DNA from: Echinococcus granulosus
Lineage: Eukaryota; Platyhelminthes; Cestoda; Cyclophyllidea; Taeniidae
Direction: 5' to 3'
Length of the DNA stretch: 64,000 nt
NCBI RefSeq assembly: GCF_000524195.1
Contig: NW_020170382.1
Location: forward strand, 853,661 to 917,660
The first letter of the stretch is position 1. Every line of letters starts with the position of its first letter. Position numbers and translations under genes: made by a program. The notes below the pieces were generated by a model that searched no databases, had not been told where the DNA came from, and saw nothing but the letters and a program-made list of their open reading frames with translations. Positions 24,171 to 36,576 of this stretch are shown piece by piece.

Positions 24171-25451
24171 TAACAATCAACAACGGAATAAAGGAATCAT
24201 GAAAAGATGAAGGTGGAAGGCTGTTGTATTATCCTTGACGATGGCAGTAACCAAAGAAATCGGAAAGTTTTATGCTTTAACAATATGCATTTAAAATAGG
24301 CTCAGAGTGCTTTTTTTTTACCACAATAACATGTTTTTCTTCAGTCATCCAGTTGACATATGATCGAGGAAACCTGTCCTCAACGTCTATACAATCAAAG
24401 CTCCTGATCACGTTTGAAAGGGGAATATTGTTAGAAAAGTTGGTAACAACCGTTGGTAGTAGCCATATTAATGCGGAATTGACACTAACCATAGTAAATA
24501 GCCACAATTACTAGCGAGAAGTTGTATCAATGATATTGTAGGGCGAGACTCACCGGTCTCCTCTTCCCTGTTCCTAGTGCTCTTACAACACCCCGGTTGA
24601 TTTGAATTTGACATATTTATTAAGGGGAAAAGATCAGGAGGAAAAGTACAAAGGGTGAGGAAGAACTGCAATCACAATTAGGCACGGAAGGCGACGACCC
24701 TCTCACCAGATTCGAATTTCCAGGTTGCCTCCTCCCTGAAAGGTACACTAAAACAACATAAGTATTACAATATATCATAGGAAAAATACAACGATGATTT
24801 TACGACGTTCTTTGAACAATGGAAGTTGTCTGTTGTGGAATTGGTATAGATTATGATTAATAGGGGTTAGCCTCTCGTTAGAATAAATGGCTCCGGACAC
24901 AATCTGATAAGGGTATCGTTGCATTCCAGCCTCTATCAAGTAAGGGTTGTAATTGAGCACCACTGATGCGATTTAACACGGTAGCTTTATCAAGCTGAAT
25001 AGCATTCCTTTTTGCACTTCCACAAGTATAAATTCAACTTCTTTTGTTATTTATCACTGTGTTGTCATTTGAAACTGAATGGTTTGCAATTCCGTCTATT
25101 TCCATTTGAGTCAAGAAGAGAGTGGAGTATTATGGTCTACCGTTTTATAAATACCTTTCAAAAATGTGGCAAGAGTTCTACAACCTCGATGGTGCTCAGC
25201 TTCTCCCGGGAGTGCTTAAGTGTACAAGTGTGAGTTTAAGTACTCCTACTGTTCCTAACGCAAAGCTGTCCTCTTCGGTACTCTTGAAATGCATTTACGC
25301 GGACTGATTCTTCAAGTGTTGCGATATGCTTTGTCTTGAAACACGGGGAAGGCAGTTTTATTCAAAGCAACTCTATATTTACAATGAACTGAACCCAGTT
25401 TACTTAAAGAACTGAAACATGAAATGTGTTGCGACGACTTTTAGGTTGATG

Positions 25452-26370
25452 CAATGACTTATTGCAACCTGTAGGGACCCATAAAATGTAAGTGGGTGTT
25501 CACCTGGATGCATCATACTGAGTACACACGAGGTGTCAGTCCACAATCGCTACCTCTCCTTTCGAACTCGCGTCAGATGTCAAATGAGTGGTGGTTGAGA
25601 GCCAGCCGAGAAAAGCAGCTGCAGCTCGTCTGCTTTACGAATTGAGTCTGGTATGGTTGCAAAGTTGCAGAAGCTTTGCGCCAGGCTCCCTGCATAGCAT
25701 TTGAAAAGACGAGGCTGGTGATAACAAAATGTACTGCCTAGAATTCAACCGCTACAATGAATAATTTCATTCCATTGATGAATCATCCCTGAAATGATGT
25801 GGCAGAATATCTACTCTTGACAAGACTGAAGGGTAGGATTACGTATCACTAGTGACATGCTAATTCAAGAACAACTTAGCCATGACTGATGAAACAGCCG
25901 CATTAATCTGCATCCAACGGGAAAGGAACTTGATCACCATTTACCAACAAGAAGCTGGAAATAATCAGCTAACAAGACGTCCACCTTTCGGTTTGTTTAC
26001 TCACTAACTTGCAATGAAGAATGGCCTTAGAACTCACTTAAAAGACCTTGCACGTTAAGCGAACGAACCGATAGTCGGTCGCCCTCAAACAATCCACAGG
26101 TGATCATGCCGTACTCACCTTGTGTATGTGTGTGTGAAGGACTGTAACATAAATTCTTTGCTGAAAAGAAAGCACTTATGACCAGGAGGATCCACTCGGT
26201 GCAACCTGGAGGTGTGAGAGGAAACTTCCACCTTCAGAAGAAATCAAGATCTTATTCGGCGGTCAAACCGTCCCGTGACAAGACATATACGTTATGATCG
26301 AGGGGAGGGGAATGAAACTGTTTCTTCTTAATCCCATCCTCCTCAATCCTCGACATTTCTCAAACTACTA
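25452..26370. repeat. Dispersed ~1-kb repeat, copy 2 (broken copy of exon blocks A and B)
   Basis: It aligns with 9467-10455 in the same orientation. On the minus strand block A (26038-26160) keeps its acceptor (CTTTCTTTTCAG) and a donor (GTGAGTTC), but is 2 bp longer through the CA microsatellite and so is frameshifted. Block B (about 25500-25560) has a TGA inside the frame. This is best read as a duplicated, decayed fragment of the minus-strand gene including introns. It ends close to the LTR insertion at 26399. Confidence 0.65.
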
Positions 26371-26398
26371 GTTACCAAATTTTGCCATGATGCTTTTA

Positions 26399-26596
26399 TG
26401 TAATACGATAGTGGTTTATCCCTCGGTTCTGGTGAGGCGCCACTTTTGTACTTCGAATTAGCCCCCTTGTACCTCGCTGGGTGGGCTGGCCTTTTGGGCC
26501 ATGCCAATAGCCCGGACACCTTCTCCGTGCTGAATATATATATTCTGCCCGAGTATTTTGTCTTCTTTCGTCTTCAGGGAGTCTCAGGACGCTACA
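26399..26596 (+). mobile_element. Solo LTR, subfamily with GATAGTGG start, 4-bp target duplication
   Basis: 198 bp from TGTAATACGATAGTGG to CTCAGGACGCTACA. It is flanked on both sides by TTTA (26395-26398 and 26597-26600), the mark of retroviral-type integration followed by LTR-LTR recombination. Its 5' half (GGTGAGGCGCCACTTTTGTA, GAATTAGCCCCCTTGTACC) differs from most copies but matches the LTR at 36377. Confidence 0.9.
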
Positions 26597-26789
26597 TTTA
26601 CATGGGCACATGTGAAATAGAATAGACTTTCGGAGAATGGAACTAAGTTAGAAACAAAACACCTTAATGATGGTGTTTTCATCCTAAAACAAAAGGTTTT
26701 ATAAAGAGCGATTATCAGCCCGTCTATATGTAGTTGGTAAAGGCGATTATCTTAACAAGTGCAATACTTTTAGAAGCCATTTTAGTTGT

Positions 26790-26947
26790 GTTATGCTTCG
26801 ATAGCATGTTTAACTCTGCGCTTGATAACTCTGAAGCTTAAGTCTTCGCAGACTGTACTTCCGTTAGGCATTCTGTGTATTAGCAACTTATTTTCTGCCT
26901 TACTACTGTGGCTTCTTACAGCTGCAGGGAAAGCTCGCGGCGTACAG
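26790..26947 (+). mobile_element. Highly degraded LTR fragment of the TRIM-like family
   Basis: It keeps only weak marks: GCATGTTTAACTCTGCG, TCGCAGACTGTACTTCCGTTAGG, TTATTTTCTGCC and GCAGGGAAAGCTCGCGGCGTACA. Compared with the others it is shortened and heavily mutated, so it is probably an old insertion. Confidence 0.5.
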
Positions 26948-27929
26948 CTATTAATCTAGCTAGGCACTTTACAATTGAAGGTTAGATGGTAACTGGATAT
27001 AACACAACCCCAGACAGATCGCAGACATAAAGCCAATGTGGAAGTAAATTCAGTAGAGAATGAGGAACCTGCCTAGTTAAATGCACAATCAAATAAGTAT
27101 ACCTGAACTGCAATATTTGAAGTACACAAAGTTCCTTTATCTCTGACATCCTTGAACTGTACGTAAGTAGTGAAACAAAGGAAATTTCACTAAAATCCTG
27201 CTAACTATAATCACTTTTGCACCATATGTCCGAAGAATTTGGAGGACCGGGTTAGCACATGGTAATCAAGCTGCAATATATGTATTGTAACCTTTTAGCG
27301 ATTTTGACTATGCATCTGGATCTATTACATAGCTTGACCTGATTTGGAATCAAGCAGAACCTGCAAGCCTGTTTTATGTGTTACCAGTACCAGAAATAAA
27401 ATACAAAAAACACGGCCAAAAAAGTTAAAAAGCAGCAAGTTTGTGGTAACAACAGATTTATATTAGTAAATTAAATGCAACCATTAAATATCATAAAAGC
27501 GTACATACTTTTTTTGCAAAAACTTGGGACATACAAGGACTAAATACCATAAGTCACAAAATTGTCCTAAAAAAAGCTCATGTATCTTAAAAAGGTAACT
27601 ATTATGTGCAATTCAGAGTACCATAACTTTAAGTGAACAGGTTTTTCGCGCGCTCTATTGAGTTATTGGTCTTGCCAATTCTGTTCGTCGTGTTTGGTGT
27701 TTAAACTGGTGTGCTTCTCATCGCCTTTACGTGGTTTGATTAGTAATCAATCAATCATTATCTGAGCGTTATGGTTAAGTATTTTTCCCTTTGTGCAGCA
27801 CTACTCAACCTTGGAACTTGTATTTAGGGCTCATGCTAGAATGCATTTTGCCTTTGGCAATAAAATGATCGCGTTTCAATTCTGCGTGCAAAACACAGCT
27901 TGCCAGTTTTATAACTGTTATTCGGTAGT

Positions 27930-27945
27930 TTTTTGGTTTTTACAG
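27930..27945 (+). promoter_or_regulatory. Splice acceptor in the LMAN2 5' leader (5'-UTR intron or trans-splice site)
   Basis: A T-rich run (TTTTTTGGTTTTTACAG) ends in AG at 27945, 28 bases before the LMAN2 start codon. No coding exon is evident upstream in the same frame. It is either the end of a 5'-UTR intron or the acceptor for a spliced leader, a process known in flatworms. Confidence 0.5.
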
Positions 27946-27973
27946 GCTCTGATCTTGTGACCTCCGTCTAACC

Positions 27974-30045
27974 ATGAATAGACTCTGGTGCATTGTCTGT
28001 CTCTTGCTTCTTTCACTAGTACAGTGTGAAAAATTTCAAAGGCGTGACCATTCCCTTGTTCCCCCATACACTGGTAAGGCAGCTTTTTATTTGCATATCA
28101 TTCTCAGGAACTAAATATCTGAATTGTCGGAAGGCATCTTTTTTGGTTAAAAATGTTGGAATTTGTGAAGCTATATCCATTCTTTTTTTCACATATTAAG
28201 GAGGGTGGACGTCATATGGCACGACAATGTTTTCCCCAAGCGTAGTCCGACTTACTTCTGACCAGCGTGGCGCGATGGCAGGTGTCTCTAATGTCTATCC
28301 CCTCTACTCCCGTGACTGGGAGGTCATAATTGATTTCAGGGTTTCTGGATCTACTGGAACCCTATTTGGGGATGGCTTTGCATTTTGGTATACCGCTAGC
28401 CCCATTAAACCAGGTTAGTGGCTTGAAGCAGGCTTTGTCAAGCGTGGCATACCTGTTTTTTTAGCTCTTATTTCCTTTCATTCGTTCCTTTTATGCTGTT
28501 CAGGACCGGCTCTAGGTGCAGAGACGATTTTCCGAGGCCTGGGTATCTTCTATGATACTTATAGCAATCACAACGGCGAGCATGCCCACGAGCATCCCTA
28601 CGTGAGCGCGATGGTGAGCAATGGATCTGTGGCCTACGACCACGATCACGATGGGACTCAGACCCAACTGGCCGGATGTCATGTCTCCTTTCGAAATAAG
28701 AATCACAAAACCAAGACTCTTATCCGATATTCCAAAGATACTCTCGAGGTATGTACACCGGAGTTACTTCCTGAAGAAGTTATTAGTTTAATTGGCAACT
28801 TACAGATGGGCTGAGAAAATAGAGACCGAAAGTGTCTAACACCTGCCCATGAAGTAGAAAACGACCGTTTATTGCAAATTTGCTGTTATTCTATTCAGTT
28901 AAAATTCGGCTTAGTTGATCCGTTTTGCGGTGGATTCGGGTCACTTTGAGGTGAGGGCCCATTTCCACTAAAAGTAAAGTTGGTACCGCGATACAGGAAT
29001 GCTTAATGTAATCGTCTCCAAACCACACTCCAACTTCATTCCGGAATTTAAGCTTCATCTGTATTCAGAGTTCAGTCTTTATTGAAATCGTTTGTGCACT
29101 GAGTTATCATCTTACATTCGCAATCCTTTTATCTTCCGGCTGTGTTGCCCTTTTTAGGTTTTCATGGACATTGATAATCAAAACAAGTGGACAACTTGCT
29201 TTGAAGTTGGTGGTGTGCATCTGCCAACTGGCTACTATCTCGGTGTCTCCGCTGCTACCGGCGACTTGACAGGTATGTTGAACGTGTGACATGTCTTCTT
29301 TGCAACCTCACAGCCGTTAGTTATGGCGCAAGTCTACCGCCGAAAAATCTAGTGCTCATTTACACGTCCTTGAGTGACTTATCGCGCTTTTCCCTTTTTA
29401 GATACACATGAAGTTCTGTCCCTGAAAACCTACGATTTAGGCCTCGCATATACCGTAGGTTTTGTCATTTACTCAAATTTTGCGGCCTTCTTGACTACTT
29501 AGGCCCCGAATCAGGCTTGAGCTTTTTAAGTATCAACTTTTACGCTCCTTTAGTGGCTGATTCTCTTCCTTAAAGTTGTGATAAAGGTTTAATGGCTAAA
29601 CTGCATAAGCCGCGGGCGTTGCGCGCTGTCATTCATATTCGCATTGATAGTGCCTGGATATTTTACCCAAGGGGCAAATCATTTTAGCAATATTCATAAA
29701 CGCTTAACTTATTTTCGCAACGCGTGATTGTGGTCTTTTTTTCCGTTGCCTAGAACGAAGAACTGTTGGAGGATAGAAGCGCCATCGAGCCTTCGGCTGA
29801 CAGTGCAGAACTGCCAAGACGTAAGTGTTGCTTTTACAGGCGGTGGGGGGGGGGGGGACCGTCGGTTTCAAACTGCCTTTTGATCATATCCGATCTCTAC
29901 TCTAGCGCATGTTCCGGATGTCCCACAAAGCTCACTCTGGAACATCTTCTTCTACATTTTCGTCGGCCTCTTTTTCCTTTCCCTCTGCCTGATCGGGCGC
30001 ATGTGTTATGTGAATAATCAACGACGCAAAAAGCGTCTGTTTTAA
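27974..30045 (+). CDS. LMAN2: LMAN2/VIP36-like L-type lectin, complete, seven exons
   Basis: Exons 27974-28073, 28201-28413, 28504-28748, 29158-29272, 29402-29454, 29754-29820 and 29906-30045 join in phase with GT-AG introns of 85-409 bp, giving 310 residues. This is a type I membrane lectin that binds high-mannose glycans on proteins moving between ER and Golgi. Visible parts: signal peptide (residues 1-18, LLLLSLVQC); lectin domain from GGWTSYG; sugar and calcium-binding motifs of the family, all present (GDGFAFWY at 90-97, YDTYSN at 121-126, YDHDHDG at 149-155, ATGDLTD at 219-225); a probable N-glycan site NGS at 144; one membrane segment at about 275-295; and a short cytosolic tail ending RRKKRLF, similar to the KRFY tail of VIP36. 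It is shorter than human LMAN2 (about 356), mainly in the stalk. Residues 126-136 are unusually histidine-rich. Family assignment is strong; LMAN2 versus LMAN2L is not resolved. Confidence 0.93.
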
Positions 30046-30643
30046 AGACCGCTCACTCATCTGACTCAGCTCACCTTACTCACTCCCTCGGCTCCTATTT
30101 CATTTTGCCACAATGGGGTAGTCATATCCCCCAAACCTATCCCCCTCTGTCTCATCTCCCCTCGCTTCCTTCCTTTTTTTCAGCCCCTCTCGTGTGTGAA
30201 TAGCCATTCCTTTTTACAATGTATTATGCTGGAAGTGAAGAAATGAAGCAAACTTTCATCTTACACACTTCTCCGCGTTAAGGTCATATTTGGATGAATT
30301 TGACCTTCCGGTCCCTTTGCTTGCAGAGTCAGAAGGCAAGGTTGTTGAGACGCTGCTAGCAGTGGTGTTTTCACTTCGATCTCCGATATGTGGCCTCCTA
30401 CTAGGAAAGGTGCAATTTTGCGGTAATTGACACTAAGTGTAATCTGGATTCCTTCAAAGTGTCATTCATGTTAGTAAAGTAGGAGGACACAGAGACCTCC
30501 ATGGTGTCCGATCTATGAAGATTGTTCTGTTTCTAATTGGTCTTTAACCTGGCAGGAAGACGGCTTTTCTAAGTCCTACATACTCAGGGTGTTTAAGTCA
30601 AGTCGGGACTTATATTTACAGACACCGTGAGAGGAGATGCTAT

Positions 30644-30823
30644 TGTAGCGATCCGAGACTTCCCAGAAGACGAATGAAGGTATAATGCTGCTTTGGGATA
30701 TGTATTGTCGATCTACAGAAGTGTTGGGGGGCTACTGGCATGCTCCAGAGGTTAACCCACCCGGCGGCTGTACAATAGTCCCTTTACCAAAACCGAGAGT
30801 TAAACAACCGACGTATTACTGCA
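30644..30823 (-). mobile_element. Solo LTR of the TRIM-like family, minus orientation
   Basis: 180 bp on the plus strand from TGTAGCGATCCGAGACTTCC to GACGTATTACTGCA. It keeps GGGGGGCTACTGGCATG, CCCACCCGGCGG and CTTTACCAAAACCGAGAG. No clear target-site duplication. Confidence 0.8.
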
Positions 30824-31786
30824 CGTGAAGGAGGCAGCAAGGCTGCTCTTTCACTATTCGGTGGTGGTGCTTGCACAGAGCGGAATGTGGTGATGAAGCT
30901 TCTTATAAACAAGGGTGTACAATCTGTGAATGTCTATGGAAGACTGCGCGCAATAGTGTGATGGGGAACTCACTACCCTAGCAGTGAGACACACGAATGG
31001 CGGTCGTACGTGCGTGAAGGTCTCTATCATGGTAGATTCCAGCCCACAGTGCCTCGCGGTCATTCCTCCGAAGCGAGAGAGTGGAATAATGCCTGACCGA
31101 TGCTTAAGTGGTTGTGTGAAGAGACTGCACGGAGGGAGGCACACCCGCATCCAGTACCACAGTCGAATACGAAATTTGGCAATTTCGAGACGATGGACTA
31201 CGCTGTTCTTGGGTGGCTCAACCACAGTAACAATCGCTTCCATGTCAATTGTCCTCCAAAAGGAGTTGCTAGTTGGCATAGGTTTATAAATCCTGTAGTT
31301 GACAGTGTCGAGAAATAAATGCAGATTGCAGGACCTGAAATTTATCGTTTTACCTCTCCTATAAACTGCTAATCCCGTTTTGATATTAACACGATGATAT
31401 ATCGTCTGGAAACATACTTAAAATTTTTTTCCCAAACCCATGATCTTTTTTCAATGGATCAATTTCACGACCTTTTGGGAAAGATTTTGACCTCCATCTG
31501 ACTTCTTGCCGGAAAATAGCGCCTTGCTACGTACCCAATTGTCTGCTGTTCAAGTTTGAGGCCACGCTTGTTTATGTGGGTGGATAGAAAGGCCGCATTG
31601 GCATGATACGCATTCTTTGTCAGGTGAAAGGTAATACCTGCAAGAAATCAAGTGCCACAAATGCATTGATTGAGTTTATACCAGCAAAATGAATGGTCGA
31701 TGTTCTTGGTCTAAAGATAACCGCTGCTTTCCAGTCTTTGGGTGGGAGTTGAAGCAGTTAGGAAATTCACTCTCAATTGATGGCAG

Positions 31787-31983
31787 TGTAATGCTCTGAT
31801 GGTTTGTTTAACCCGTCTTTTTGGTTACACGGACACTTAGGTCTCCGCCACTGAACATCCACCGGGTGGCCTAGCGTCCAGTGTCATTTCAATAGTCCCC
31901 TCTCCCTTCTGTACTTCGATAATATACATTCTGCCTGAGTATTATGTCTTCCTTTTTTCTCAGTGAAGTCTCAAGTCGCTACA
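31787..31983 (+). mobile_element. Solo LTR of the TRIM-like family
   Basis: 197 bp from TGTAATGCTCTGATGG to CTCAAGTCGCTACA. It keeps GGTTACACGGACACTTAGG, CCCTTCTGTACTTCGATAAT and CTGCCTGAGTATTATGTCTT. Flanks GCAG and GCCA are not identical. Confidence 0.85.
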
Positions 31984-34399
31984 GCCACATGAGCATACGG
32001 TTTACAGCGTTACGCCCCCAAAGGTGCATCCCATGTCTTGAGCTTTCAAGGCTTCAGAAATTGCTACAAATTTTATGCTTTGGAGTGTCTTAAGAAGATT
32101 ATCCAATGCTGATAGCATAGCAAAGTGATGAGATCAGGTTAAAATTGGGTTAACCTCTTTCTCTTGCACAGCTTCTTTTAACCAGGAAGGCACATGTGGA
32201 TCTTTTAGTGCAGAAAATACGGTATAAGTGTGCGGAGCCCCGTGCAACTTGTGTGAAGGTAGGTGTGTCGGCTAAATCAAGAGGCTCTAGAAGTTGAATG
32301 CTTAGTTAAAGTAAACCTCCTCCGTCTAAAACATCAAATTAGTACCTTAAAGATAGCTTTTCGGGCAAGTGGATTGACAAAACATAGGGTTAATAATAGC
32401 TTCCGAGACTGATATTTGGGTAGTGGAGCAGTAGAATTGTAAAGACCCTATCGTAGCTCTCAATTTACCCGCCAGGATTTCATAAGGTACATAGGTCTGG
32501 AAGTACCTCTTAATGAACTCTCGCGGAGGGGCTACAGGACCCAGAATCATTGATGAGTTGGATGGGGCCCCATACAACCAGTGTGAAAGTCGGATCTCAG
32601 GTGACCCAAAATACCTAAGCAGCCATATACAAAAATATGCTATAAAGAAGTATTGCAAGGTCCCTGCCATCTTTAATAGTTTTTACTTACATTATTTCTT
32701 CTTAACCATTTACGCTTTCAAATTGTGGCGATTTTTAATGAAATAACGTCTACGTATAAGTGAGGCACGCATTAACAAACCAGAGCTAAAATGAGAGGAA
32801 TGTAGGCACTGGTCAGAACTAAGCAATCTCTGACCAACTGTCCATAAACCATGCTCTATGGAAATGAAGCTTGAGACATAAGTCTTCTGCGATTCACATC
32901 TTGATTAGCTACCTCAAAGTATGTTATACGATGGTGTCTGTTTAATGATTTGGAGGAGCATACGCACCAAAAATGGGGTAATTTATTTGTGTGAAAATGT
33001 CTGTCTGGAGGAGTAAATAATTGTATACTGCGGCTCGCTAAATTGCGCTTTTGGCCAATTTTTTTGACATGCACTAACGATGCAAGAAGTTGCGCAGTAA
33101 GAATAAACGTAATAACTCGAAAATAAGAATTATTATTAAGTGCGACCCACTTTAGACCTAAATGATCCGGGAGCCACCGAAAAATGAGCATGAAACAATG
33201 TTCACAAAATATAGTTGGGTCAGTGAGCAAGGTTTTCATAATGATAGTGTTATTTACGTAAATACTACTTGGCTTATTACACCGAGATCTCTTGAACAAA
33301 AAGCTAGTCAAATTAATCAAACATGTGAAATTAGTTATGCACAGATCGGTCTAATTTTTTAAAGTGAATGGCCTAGCAAATCCACAACTTTTAATATGTC
33401 ATCGTGAGGCTTGCTGGCGTCCTCACGAGTTGGCTGATTGTCAGAGCAGCCAAATCGCTATTCTCCCTGAATCTAGCCGAAGTAAAAGCATTGCATCCTT
33501 TGAAAGAACGAGAAGACTGAAACCTAGATGGCAAAATGCTCTGAAGCTTAGGAGCTCCCCACAATAGACTTCCCGGAAAACATGGTTGGAATCGCGGAAT
33601 AATATGCCTTTTCAAATGTCTTCAAAAGCTCTAAAGCATTGAATGAGAAAGGCACTAGATTTAGCACACCATTTATTTAGAATCGGGCTTGTAAAATTAT
33701 AGCAACTTATTTGTTTACCCCAGGTCTTCCCCCATTGTTTCAATAAGGAAGTTCTAGCCGTATCAGACATTTCAGGGAGTACATGAAAATGAATATCTTT
33801 AGTTGCAGAAGGGGTAGGGGATCTAAGTATAAACGGGCTGCAACAACACTACGATGACTTTTGGACCGTGAGACTTAACGCGCTTGTACGCTTAGACAAA
33901 GGCAGACGTAACAGTTTCTACGTTTCTCCCTTCCGCCATTGGCTTCACATCCTTGAAATGAGAAGATAGGGTAGAGGAAGACATCTTGACTTGGAAAGTG
34001 CAGTAAATTTTTACATGTTATCAGATGCAATATCCGTTCGTTTGCGTAGTTAGTGTAAATTGACCGCCTGTAACTTAGGGGTTTGGTTCAAACCGGCACG
34101 TATTGCACAGGTCCCAGTTTTCTAAAGCAAGTTTAAAGATATCTTTCTGCTTGAAATCAGATGATAAAGAAGAATGTTAGTACTATGATTTTAGTGAGCT
34201 TGTGAAAAGATATGTCAAAAAACCATTACCAATGGATGACATTTATGTATTTGTATAGTAGAAATTAAGCCGAGCAAAAACAAAGCCGAGTAAATCGTTG
34301 AGCGTTGCAAAACCAAACAGTGTGATGCAATACTTACTTCTCCATATCTGCTTTACATCACTTATCGCGCCTCACGTGCTTCCAACATTTTAAGCTAGA

Positions 34400-35349
34400 T
34401 AATTTTTGTTATCAGTTTGACTCTTCGTCTTGGTTTCGAGTGCACTCAAGCCTCCTTCTTTGTACTTCTGCTGTGCGGCATGTCCTATAAGCCACGCCAG
34501 TAGCGTCTCCAACCCTTCTGTACGACCGAATTTCATACCTTACCCCGGTATTGTCTTCTTTCGTATTCAGGAAAGATTCGGGACGCTACAATGCTGGCAA
34601 TGGAATGCAAATCCGACCCTAAAGAACAGCCACATTGATTTCTATTACTGAATGTTAGACTTTAACAGGATGGAAGAAAGACGTATGCTGCGGATAGATG
34701 AATCTGAAACGGCCTCCAAGAGGAGGCTTTAAAATGAAATCTATCTTTGGCAAATACCCCAGTTCTGTGCTCTGCAGAAATGCACTGAAATATTTTAAAA
34801 AGTTCTTTGCGAGTCTGTCTGCCGTATCTGTATGAAGACATTAGTTAAGTGAACAAACAATACCTTTCTAGCAGCTGGATAGAACCCAGAGAGAAATGTC
34901 TGGGCAGCAATAAAGTAAGAACAACGCAGTAATAAGGAATTGACGTTAATACGGATCCCTACAAAACTATTTCACAAGCCAATGTTCCTATGACTAGCTA
35001 TGGACACAAATGTCGGCATGGGAATTTCCCCTTTCCCCAACTCAATTCCCAAACAGGTCTAAAATCCAGATCCGATGAGGTTGGCAAGATGTATCAGTGA
35101 CTTTGGATTCGAATATCTCTCACGCACTGATTAATTTGTGATTGTCAACGGCGAAGATTGAACAAGGGGAGTGGTGAGAAAGGCGCTCTTCGTTATGGTT
35201 TCAAGGACACTTAAAGCTAAGCCTTCGTACTCTTGATGAGCGGCATGGCCTCCAGGCCATGGTAATGGTACCCCAGCTCTTTTGTGTATCAGGCATACAT
35301 TTTCTGCCCTAGACTTTTCTTGTTTTCAGGAAGGACTAGGAGCCTTACA
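34400..35349 (+). mobile_element. TRIM-like element with both LTRs, diverged
   Basis: The 5' LTR runs from about 34400 to 34590 and ends CGGGACGCTACA. The internal region 34591 to about 35180 shares AACAGGATGGAAGAAAG, GGCAAATACCCCAGTTC and CCCAAACAGG-like marks with the other copies. The 3' LTR is about 35185-35349 (GCGGCATGGCCTCCAGGCCATGG, TTTCTGCCCTAGACTTTTCTTG, ending CCTTACA). A purine-rich stretch (GAACAAGGGGAGTGGTGAGAAAGG) precedes it. The two LTRs have diverged strongly, so the insertion is old. Confidence 0.75.
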
Positions 35350-36376
35350 GTACTATTCCTCAGTCGAAACTACTCAATGGCGCCTGGCTGCAGATTCCAA
35401 ATGTTAAAATGCAGAATTAAACACTGGCGTCAAAGGAATTTTTCATGGAATTTTGCTAATTACTATAAATGATTTCAAAATGAAACAACTTAATTAGGCC
35501 CATGAGGTATAAGTATTTTTCCATACCGTAAACCACCTTAGAGACGCCTGCAACGTTTTATGCCTGTACATGCTTAGATCTTCAATAACTCTACTAATTG
35601 ACATTCCTGGAGATTTTGTTAAGCCAAAAAGTAACTCCACACTTCGACCAAATTTTATGTGGTCATACACTTACTTCAGGGAATATTTGAGGTTGCTAGC
35701 TGGCATAGGTCACATGTGCACACCAGAAAACATCACTGAACTCATGAACATGTAAATGCAAACTGCTATTTACAGAAAAATCCACCAACGATTTTTCATT
35801 ACTTTGTATAAAATTTCAAGTACGATTAAATGCACTACTTATCCAGCTCCGAGACAGCTTTGAAACTCATGAGTCTCAATTATGTACAAGAATTAGTCCC
35901 ATTCTTCAGTCGCTTTAAAAGAGCACAAATTATGAAAGTTGAGAAAAAATAGTGGACTACTTACATTACTACAGACAAAATTAGCATGGAATTTAATCTT
36001 AGGGTATTTGCATTGATGAGTAGACAAGATGATAATCCTATGTGATGTAATGGCTTTCATAAAACGAGATTAGTGAACAACTAATGACACCAGTATTATT
36101 TGAATTAAATCAGTAAGGAACTACCTAATGATTCCATAGTTAGCCGAGCCCCACTGAAGCCGCAACACATCGTGGCATGGAAGATGTGTTAGCAATGCAC
36201 AGCGTGGTTCAGAGACCAGGCGGCGTGATGCTAGACTCAGCTAAACAAAGTAATAAACAACTCCATTGCGATAGTGATTCCATATTTTGTCTGGCGGTGC
36301 GTCGGCCTGCGCGAGTACTTAGGTCTTTGTAGGCCGTTCCCTTTGCTATGAAACGTGGCATTCAAAACATGCTAGT

Positions 36377-36576
36377 TATAATGCGATAGTGGTTTGTCCC
36401 TTAGTATTGGTGAGGCGCCACTTTTGTACTTTGAATTAGCCCCCTTGTACCTACCTAAGTGGGCTGGCCTTTTGGGCCATGACAATAGCCCAGACACCTT
36501 CTGCGTGCTGAATATGTATATATTCTGCCCGAGCATTGTGTCTTCTTTCGCCTTCAGGGAGTCTCGGGACGCTACG
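36377..36576 (+). mobile_element. Solo LTR, same subfamily as 26399, 4-bp target duplication
   Basis: 200 bp from TATAATGCGATAGTGG to CTCGGGACGCTACG, flanked by TAGT on both sides (36373-36376 and 36577-36580). It is close to the LTR at 26399 along its whole length, including the distinctive 5' half. The two define a young or separately amplified subfamily. Confidence 0.9.

Larger units (their letters stand above)
22730..27945. other. Intergenic region with LTR insertions and a duplicated exon block
   Basis: This lies between the probable minus-strand gene start and the LMAN2 start, which are divergent. It contains LTR copies at 23154, 23987, 26399 and 26790 and the second copy of the 1-kb repeat (25452-26370). 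The rest is AT-rich, with no open frame that looks coding and no recognisable RNA gene. Confidence 0.6.

Noticed and set aside
32856..33320. 154-codon minus frame
   Set aside because: No recognisable domain, no splice sites, opposite-strand stops not selected; taken as chance.
34075..34105. tRNA-like B-box (GGTTCAAACC)
   Set aside because: No A-box or foldable cloverleaf around it.
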